NCBI GenBank assembly: GCA_025059545.1
Contig: JANXDJ010000072.1
Span: 1 to 6,210 of the forward strand
Origin: Archaeoglobaceae archaeon
GTDB lineage: Archaea; Halobacteriota; Archaeoglobi; Archaeoglobales; Archaeoglobaceae
Reading direction: 5' to 3'
DNA: 6,210 nt
The first letter of the stretch is position 1. Every line of letters starts with the position of its first letter. The position numbers were made by a program, and so were the translations under genes. The notes beneath the pieces were generated by a model. It was given only the letters and a program-made list of their open reading frames with translations. It searched no databases and was not told where the DNA came from. Positions 1 to 4,436 of this stretch are shown one piece after another.

Positions 1-2
1 AC

Positions 3-686
3 AAATTGCTCTTCGAATCACTTGAATTTCCCATGGCTTGCATAAAATTTCTGCCTCCTGTGATCCCGAGCAAGATCGTTGCGGTTGGTTTGAACTACTT
101 GGATCATGCTGAAGAACTTGGAATGCCAATTCCAGAAGAACCGATCATCTTTTTTAAGCCTTCAAGTGCAATTATTGGTGATCTGGAGCCAATAATGATT
201 CCAAAAGCTTCTAAAAGGGTTGATTACGAGGGGGAGCTTGCGGTTGTGATAGCTAAGAGATGTAAGAATGTTTCAAAAGCGAAAGCTGAGGATTTCATTC
301 TTGGCTATACATGCTTCAACGACGTCACCGCAAGGGATCTGCAGGCAAAAGATGGGCAATGGACAAGGGCAAAGAGCTTTGACACTTTCGCTCCACTAGG
401 ACCATACATTGTAGAGCTCGAAGATCCTTCTAATCTAAAGATCGAGACGAGAGTCAATGGAGAGGTTAGGCAGAGATCGAGCACTTCAAACATGATCTTC
501 GACGTTTACAGCTTATTAGAGTTCATTTCCTCAATAATGACTCTTGAAGCGGGAGATGTCATCGCAACTGGCACACCAGCAGGAATTGGAATGTTGAAAA
601 GCAAGGATCTTGTTGAAGTAGAGATAGAAAAAATTGGAGTGCTTAGAAATCCAGTCCTCGAGCATTCTCTGACTTGCGAGAGTTAG
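3..686 (+). CDS. Fumarylacetoacetate hydrolase family protein, 5'-truncated by the window edge
   Basis: C-terminal catalytic part of an FAH-superfamily enzyme. These metal-dependent enzymes cleave or isomerise beta-diketo and 2-oxo acids, for example in aromatic-acid catabolism, acylpyruvate hydrolysis or oxaloacetate decarboxylation; the substrate cannot be told here. Visible hallmarks are the fold-entry motif [13 protein letters not shown], a likely Mg2+/Mn2+ ligand set of two Glu in [10 protein letters not shown] (codons 228-230 and 234-236) and Asp in FNDVTARD (321-323), a conserved Lys before FDTFAPLGP (372-374), and TGTPAGIG (from 567). The C-terminus [10 protein letters not shown] is typical. 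The frame is open to the first base, and the residues before LPPVIPSKI resemble the end of the N-terminal segment of archaeal homologues, so the true start is probably upstream. A TTG at 6 or ATG at 33 could give a short FAHD1/YcgM-sized protein, but no ribosome binding site supports the ATG. No oligo-T terminator follows the TAG. Family call is firm; specific reaction unknown. Confidence 0.9.
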   Translation, partial: KLLFESLEFPMACIKFLPPVIPSKIVAVGLNYLDHAEELGMPIPEEPIIFFKPSSAIIGDLEPIMIPKASKRVDYEGELAVVIAKRCKNVSKAKAEDFILGYTCFNDVTARDLQAKDGQWTRAKSFDTFAPLGPYIVELEDPSNLKIETRVNGEVRQRSSTSNMIFDVYSLLEFISSIMTLEAGDVIATGTPAGIGMLKSKDLVEVEIEKIGVLRNPVLEHSLTCES

Positions 687-767
687 GGTTTCAACAGAAT
701 ACGAAAAGCTAATAAACATCGATCCTTTAAGGGAATGTAAAAAAGATGGCTAAGGCGTTAAAAAGCC

Positions 768-775
768 TTTAAAAT
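768..775 (+). promoter_or_regulatory. Box A (TATA) promoter element of the tRNA-Ile gene
   Basis: TTTAAAAT lies 27-34 bp upstream of the first tRNA base at 802, the spacing expected between an archaeal TATA box and the start of transcription. It sits at the 3' side of a small inverted repeat (AAGGC 752-756 and GCCTT 765-769). The rest of the gap after the FAH gene (687-751) shows no gene or clear signal. Confidence 0.6.
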
Positions 776-801
776 CTGGCGAAGTGTTGTAAATTTAAGA
801 A

Positions 802-876
802 GGGTCCGTGGCTCAGCCTGGTTAGAGCGTTCGCCTGATAAGCGAAAGGTCCGGGGTTCAAACCCCCGCGGACCCA
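802..876 (+). tRNA. tRNA-Ile (anticodon GAT)
   Basis: A full cloverleaf folds by hand. The acceptor stem GGGTCCG (802-808) pairs with CGGACCC (869-875), with discriminator A at 876. The D stem is GCTC/GAGC (811-814/825-828). The anticodon stem TTCGC/GCGAA (830-834/842-846) encloses the loop CTGATAA with anticodon GAT at 837-839, reading ATC/ATT isoleucine codons. The variable loop is AGGTC, and the T stem CGGGG/CCCCG (852-856/864-868) encloses TTCAAAC. All stem pairs are Watson-Crick. There is no intron and no encoded CCA, so the 3' end must be added by CCA-adding enzyme. The gene stands alone between two protein genes. Confidence 0.97.
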
Positions 877-878
877 TG

Positions 879-893
879 TTTTTCGAAACTTTT
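879..893 (+). terminator. Probable oligo-T termination region after the tRNA
   Basis: A five-T run at 879-883 begins two bases after the mature tRNA 3' end, and a second four-T run lies at 890-893. Short T tracts directly after a stable RNA are normal archaeal terminators. The tracts are short, so read-through is possible. Confidence 0.45.
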
Positions 894-927
894 AGAAGAA
901 TAATTCGATGAATTCCTAAGCCATATC

Positions 928-955
928 ACTTTTTGTTTTATTTGATCAAAAAAGT
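928..955 (+). promoter_or_regulatory. Candidate promoter with operator-like inverted repeat upstream of the encapsulin
   Basis: ACTTTTTG (928-935) is mirrored by CAAAAAAGT (947-955), an inverted repeat that is perfect apart from one extra A/T. It encloses the TATA-like TTTTATTT (936-943), and a perfect 10-bp palindrome TTTGATCAAA (941-950) lies across its right half. The TATA-like element is about 40-50 bp from the start codon, which allows a short leader containing the ribosome binding site. A repressor bound here would block TBP/TFB, as archaeal metal-dependent repressors do. No known regulator consensus was recognised, and AT-rich DNA makes chance palindromes common. Confidence 0.35.
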
Positions 956-973
956 TATTAGCTTTGAACATCT

Positions 974-979
974 GAGATG
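974..979 (+). promoter_or_regulatory. Ribosome binding site of the encapsulin gene
   Basis: GAGATG, one base from the archaeal Shine-Dalgarno GAGGTG, ends five bases before the ATG at 985. It supports this start, as does the good alignment of the protein's first residues with the P. furiosus homologue. Confidence 0.55.
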
Positions 980-984
980 CATTC

Positions 985-1995
985 ATGCTGAGTATAAATC
1001 CAACCCTAATTGTTAGAGAGAAACCATATACGAAGGAAGAACTGATGGAAGCATTAAGGCTTGCAATTTCTGCAGAGCTCGATGCGATTAGCCTTTATGA
1101 ACAAATGGCAAAATTTAGCCAGGATGAAAATTGCAAAAAGATCTTCCTCGATGTTGCAAGGGAAGAAAAGACTCATGTGGGTGAATTTACCGCTTTGTTG
1201 CTCAGTATGGATTCTGAGCAGGTTACTGAGCTAAAGGATGGATTCAAAGAAGTGGAGGAGAAGACAGGGATTAAGACCGCATTTGATGGTGGTGAACAAG
1301 GCTACTTTGCAACGCTTAGCAATGCTTTCATGGATGGAGTGGCAAGGAGTAGGAGAATTGCAAACTTCCTTACAAAGGTAAAGATTTCCGCCCAGTCATA
1401 CAGAGTTGACATAATTTCGGGAGATGAAGAAGTGAAAGTTTTGAAGCAGGAATTCAAAGCGATCCCTCTGATCAAACAAAAATTCCTCGTTGGACTGAGA
1501 GAGCTGAGTGATGGTAGTTTTGATCCGGCGATTGCGGTGAAGGCTGGAGAAATGCTGATCAAAGCTGAGGAAAAACAGCTTATAAATGGTTTCATGGCTG
1601 GAAAAAGAATGAAGCTTGGAAGTTGGGATTCGAGTGAGGAGTGCATTGAGGAACTTTTGGGAGCGATGAGAAAAGTTGCGGAAGTCTCTGCAGGACCTTT
1701 TGCGATCATTCTCAGTCCCGAAAGGTTCTCAAAATTGCTAAAGGTTCATGAAAAAGGTGGAAAAATGCTCATAGAAATTCTTAGAGAGATCTTTGGAGGA
1801 GGAATAATAGTTACGCCTGCGATCGAGGATAAAGTGATCGTTTTTGCAAACACTCCGAGTGTTTTGGACATAGTAGTTGGACAAGAGCTTGAGTTGAAGG
1901 AAATTGGACCAGAAGAAGACAGTATGGCTTTTCTGGCAATGGAAGCTCTCGATTTGAGACTAAAGAATCCTGAAGCGGTAGTTGTGCTTGAATAA
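985..1995 (+). CDS. Ferritin-encapsulin fusion protein (family 1 encapsulin nanocompartment with built-in ferroxidase)
   Basis: This 336-residue protein joins a ferritin-like domain (about residues 10-95) through a short linker (about 96-106) to an HK97-fold encapsulin shell domain (about 107-336). It should self-assemble into a protein shell in the cytoplasm, with the ferritin part inside oxidising Fe(II) and storing iron. The putative ferroxidase ligands are Glu31 in SAELDAISLYEQ and Glu61 and His64 in AREEKTHVGEF; they match Glu32, Glu62 and His65 of Rhodospirillum rubrum encapsulated ferritin (recalled, aligned by eye). Shell hallmarks include YRVDIIS, SAGPFAIILSP, EIFGGGIIVTP, FANTPSVLDIVVGQ and the C-terminus LRLKNPEAVVVLE. 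From memory it aligns over nearly its full length with the fused P. furiosus protein (PF1192, about 345 residues), with a shorter linker here. Since cargo is fused, no targeting peptide is needed. It overlaps the next gene by one base. Family and architecture are very secure; function is by homology. Confidence 0.95.
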   Translation: MLSINPTLIVREKPYTKEELMEALRLAISAELDAISLYEQMAKFSQDENCKKIFLDVAREEKTHVGEFTALLLSMDSEQVTELKDGFKEVEEKTGIKTAFDGGEQGYFATLSNAFMDGVARSRRIANFLTKVKISAQSYRVDIISGDEEVKVLKQEFKAIPLIKQKFLVGLRELSDGSFDPAIAVKAGEMLIKAEEKQLINGFMAGKRMKLGSWDSSEECIEELLGAMRKVAEVSAGPFAIILSPERFSKLLKVHEKGGKMLIEILREIFGGGIIVTPAIEDKVIVFANTPSVLDIVVGQELELKEIGPEEDSMAFLAMEALDLRLKNPEAVVVLE

Positions 1996-2306
1996 TGGAT
2001 AGGATTAATTTTGATCCAGATCTTATCCCTTTTATTTTGAGCGGAGCAAAGAAGACAACGATCAGAAAGGGAATTAGGAGTTATCCAGTAGGCAAGATCG
2101 TGGAGCTAACAGTCGATAATAGACCATTCGCACTTGCCAAGGTTAAGAAAGTAGTCGTGAAGAGAGTTTCTGAGCTAAGCGATGAGGATGCAAAAGCGGA
2201 TGGTTTTAATGATAGGGCAGAGCTTTTAGAAAAGCTTAGAAAGATCTATGGCGAAATGGATGAGAAAGAGTTTGTAACAATAGTTCATTTCGAGCTTCTG
2301 TCTTAA
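1995..2306 (+). CDS. ASCH-domain protein, YqfB-like, coupled to the encapsulin gene
   Basis: A 103-residue single-domain ASCH protein (PUA-like fold). The signature SGAKKTTIRKG (residues 16-26) is the GxKxxTxR element of the family, followed by PVGKIVEL, the helical segment SELSDEDAKADGF and the terminal strand FVTIVHFE. Some ASCH proteins bind RNA; E. coli YqfB, also 103 residues, is an N4-acetylcytidine amidohydrolase using Lys21, Thr24 and Glu74. By eye these correspond here to Lys19, Thr22 and Asp69, so the Glu appears conservatively replaced. Whether it is an enzyme or an RNA binder cannot be decided. The ATG overlaps the encapsulin TAA (TAATG) and no good ribosome binding site precedes it, suggesting translational coupling by re-initiation. 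The C-terminus carries no recognisable encapsulin cargo-targeting peptide. Domain call is confident; function is open. Confidence 0.88.
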   Translation: MDRINFDPDLIPFILSGAKKTTIRKGIRSYPVGKIVELTVDNRPFALAKVKKVVVKRVSELSDEDAKADGFNDRAELLEKLRKIYGEMDEKEFVTIVHFELLS

Positions 2307-2329
2307 CTTCGATCTCCAGCATTCCAAAA

Positions 2330-2336
2330 TTTTTTT
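2330..2336 (+). terminator. Oligo-T terminator of the encapsulin-ASCH operon
   Basis: A run of seven T begins 24 bases after the ASCH stop codon, the simple T-tract form of archaeal intrinsic terminator. An 8-bp palindrome GAGATCTC (2337-2344) follows directly but lies after the T run, so it is not a bacterial-style hairpin terminator. Confidence 0.55.
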
Positions 2337-2359
2337 GAGATCTCTTCCTTGAATCTACA

Positions 2360-2376
2360 TTTTAATAAATAATATA
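2360..2376 (+). promoter_or_regulatory. TATA-box region for the surface-protein gene
   Basis: This 17-base stretch is pure A/T and contains TTTTAATAAATAA and AATATA, a strong TATA candidate that would place transcription start near 2390-2405 and give a leader of about 30-45 bases. A second candidate, TTTTTAAA at 2405-2412, lies about 26 bp before the ATG at 2435 and would fit a leaderless transcript. The sequence does not decide between them. The AAGG at 2424-2427, seven bases before the ATG, is a modest ribosome binding site favouring the leadered option. Confidence 0.5.
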
Positions 2377-2434
2377 TTGCGTGCAAATTAAAACTCTCGA
2401 AAAATTTTTAAACTCTTTTTCGCAAGGATCTGGC

Positions 2435-4381
2435 ATGCCAAAAAACTTGAAAAGCGGAAAGAAGGCAGGAATGATGATTGCAATGATAATAACAATAATT
2501 ACCATAGGACTTGCAACCGCTGCGCCTTTGGACATAGTGATTGAGGAAAAGGTTAACACTACCGCAACACCCTCAAGCGATGGAACTGGAGCCATAACCT
2601 TCAGCTACACGACAAATGTAACAGGCTACGTGAACATCACAAACAAAGCCAACGAAGCAATTTACGACATATGGATTGCTGTCAATTTAGTCAATAATAC
2701 GGGCGATTGTAGACTTTTCTACAACGGTTCAAGCAGTGTTGTAAGCGTAGGTCCTTCTCTTACAATTCCAGATAAAATAAACAAGGCGGGAGTTTTAAAC
2801 ACAACTGGAGCGGATTGCTTCATTCATATTCCACTGCTTAAGCCAAACGAGCTTGTGAGCATTTTCTACGATGTTGACGATAATGTAATGGGCATAAACA
2901 ACGGAGCACCATTTGTTGTGAATGAAAGCTACAATCCAGCAAAGATCCCTGCGAGAGGTGAATACAGCTGGACCGTTTATCTGAATGCCAGCCTTAATCA
3001 GACTTGGTTTGGAAAGACTGCGGTTAGTTTAACTGGAAACAATGTTTCTTTGAACATAACGAAGTATTTGAGCAATCAAACTGCGCACTTTGGAAGCAAT
3101 CAATGGGTTTTGCTCGGTCCAATAAGCAATGTAAACTCGAATAAGGGATCGACGAATTTGTGGAACGGTCCTTATACCACTGGAAACAACGATGCTCTAA
3201 ACGTAACTGGCATCACATTGAACACAACTTCTCCAAACGTTAACATAACTTTCAGTGTCACAGGAAACTATAGCAACTCAACCGCAGCTCCTTACTACTT
3301 CGAACCATTTGGCTTCGCAGTCTTTAGCTTCAACTTAACCTATGGCAACATCAGCGGAACGCAAGTTGTTGACGTGTTTGCAATTGGAAATGCGAGCTTG
3401 AACGTTACGAAATATGGTCCAAATGCAACGAATTACTGGTTTGGAAATGCAAGCGTAACCAATATCGCAAGCGGATTAACCTACATCCTGACGAACGTTA
3501 CGATGTGGGCAACTCCTCAGAATAACTACGCTTCCGTAATTCAAAACTCCTATCAGGAATGGACTCCAAGCGTTTTACTTCAACCAAATGGAAACTGGAA
3601 CACTTCTTCCGCAACACCTGCAGGGATTAGCTTCCAATACAACCAAGTGCCAATAATCTGGGCTAATGCGACGTTTAAGCTGATCAGAAGCACAAGCGAA
3701 GGATGGTTTGCGAACAACACAACTCTTCACGACTTCAACGCAATCTACGGCAGTAACTTCATAGTGATCGAGAAGATCTACATCATTGGCACTTACTTGG
3801 TTAAGGTAACGAAGCATGTGAAGTTCAACTATACCGACCAAAATAATAACAACGTCTTCGACATATACTTAGTTGTTGAAAATATCGGCGGAGAAGTTTC
3901 GCCTTACGTCTACGTCTACGATCTGATCCCGCAGAACTTTGCGGAATACGATTGGAATGATCAATGGGACGACATATGGAGCACAAACTATGTTAACAAA
4001 CCTTCAATGTTTGCTGGAAATGGAAGTCAAACTCTTAGTAATTTCCTTGGAACCTATGATAAAGGACACTACTGGAGACTGATGCCAATAGCTCCGAATG
4101 CGGATGGAGATGGAGATTATGCGGACAACGCTGAGATCAATAATAATCAGACAGTCGTAATATTCTACCAGCTCGCTGGCACTGGAGACTTCAAGGTGCT
4201 CGATGCTTTCATCGTGGGTATAGATCCAATGTTCTCGTTGAACGAGCAGACTTCGCCAAGGTTAACATTGGTCGGTGGAGCTAAGGCTACAAGCTACGAA
4301 ACGACTCTTGCAACAATAACATTCGCCATGATTGGATTTGTGCTTGTATTTGCAAGAAGAAACGGAAAGAATGGTGCATGA
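2435..4381 (+). CDS. Exported, heavily sequon-bearing membrane-anchored surface protein with DUF11-like units (S-layer candidate)
   Basis: No named family was recognised over the full length. The 648-residue protein starts with a signal peptide: basic KNLKSGKK, a hydrophobic core at about residues 11-28 and a likely cleavage at ATA-AP. It ends with a transmembrane helix (about 624-640) followed by RRNGKNGA, so the body would lie outside the cell, anchored at its C-terminus. About 31 N-X-S/T sequons occur, implying dense N-glycosylation. Units opening with a [V/I]TK motif recur at SLNITKY (205-211), SLNVTKY (321-327) and VKVTKH (456-461). The last continues into YLVVENIGGEVSPYVYVYDLIP, which resembles DUF11/Ig-like domains. 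Asp/Asn-rich loops at 468-476 and 557-567 look like Ca2+ sites. Cys92 and Cys128, close together, could form a disulfide. Asn and Tyr codons strongly favour AAC and TAC, unlike the next gene, hinting at high expression. The ATG at 2435 is chosen over a GTG at 2381 because it begins the signal peptide cleanly. S-layer role is inference. Confidence 0.8.
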   Translation: MPKNLKSGKKAGMMIAMIITIITIGLATAAPLDIVIEEKVNTTATPSSDGTGAITFSYTTNVTGYVNITNKANEAIYDIWIAVNLVNNTGDCRLFYNGSSSVVSVGPSLTIPDKINKAGVLNTTGADCFIHIPLLKPNELVSIFYDVDDNVMGINNGAPFVVNESYNPAKIPARGEYSWTVYLNASLNQTWFGKTAVSLTGNNVSLNITKYLSNQTAHFGSNQWVLLGPISNVNSNKGSTNLWNGPYTTGNNDALNVTGITLNTTSPNVNITFSVTGNYSNSTAAPYYFEPFGFAVFSFNLTYGNISGTQVVDVFAIGNASLNVTKYGPNATNYWFGNASVTNIASGLTYILTNVTMWATPQNNYASVIQNSYQEWTPSVLLQPNGNWNTSSATPAGISFQYNQVPIIWANATFKLIRSTSEGWFANNTTLHDFNAIYGSNFIVIEKIYIIGTYLVKVTKHVKFNYTDQNNNNVFDIYLVVENIGGEVSPYVYVYDLIPQNFAEYDWNDQWDDIWSTNYVNKPSMFAGNGSQTLSNFLGTYDKGHYWRLMPIAPNADGDGDYADNAEINNNQTVVIFYQLAGTGDFKVLDAFIVGIDPMFSLNEQTSPRLTLVGGAKATSYETTLATITFAMIGFVLVFARRNGKNGA

Positions 4382-4395
4382 GCTCTCTGAATAGA

Positions 4396-4425
4396 TTTTT
4401 TAGTCTCCCAAATTTTTTAATTTTT
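4396..4425 (+). terminator. Oligo-T tracts between the two surface-protein genes
   Basis: Three T runs (4396-4401, 4413-4418, 4421-4425) begin 15 bases after the stop at 4381. They fit an archaeal T-tract terminator for the upstream gene. The second and third (AATTTTTTAATTTTT) lie about 12-26 bp before the next ATG and could also serve as an AT-rich promoter for a leaderless transcript. With only 55 bases between the genes, partial read-through into a shared transcript is possible. Confidence 0.45.
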
Positions 4426-4436
4426 GCGAAGTGTAG

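Noticed and set aside
746..772. Tiny open frame ATG GCT AAG ... TAA upstream of the tRNA
   Set aside because: Only eight codons, no ribosome binding site, and it overlaps the tRNA promoter.
858..880. tRNA 3' end as an integration (att) site
   Set aside because: No second copy of the tRNA 3' end, integrase or other mobile-element gene is seen in the window.
905..975. Possible C/D box small RNA between the tRNA and the encapsulin gene
   Set aside because: A TCGATGA and a CTGA about 60 bases apart resemble C and D boxes, but the C box has mismatches and no good C'/D' pair or flanking stem is present.
1302..1709. 135-codon open frame on the minus strand within the encapsulin gene
   Set aside because: It lies wholly antisense to a gene with clear homology and its translation is Ser/Ala/Phe-rich without a recognisable domain; it is a shadow frame. 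The other minus-strand frames (near 305-493, 531-719, 2362-2595, 3575-3841, 5238-5495, 5783-5992) were rejected for the same reason.
2010..2306. ASCH protein as an encapsulin cargo protein
   Set aside because: Its C-terminus (HFELLS) lacks any recognisable family 1 cargo-targeting peptide; co-encapsulation is not supported by sequence.
2381..2434. GTG start at 2381 for the surface protein, adding 18 residues
   Set aside because: It lies only a few bases after the best TATA candidate, so would be upstream of the likely transcript start, and the added residues bury the signal peptide. The ATG at 2435 gives a standard signal peptide.
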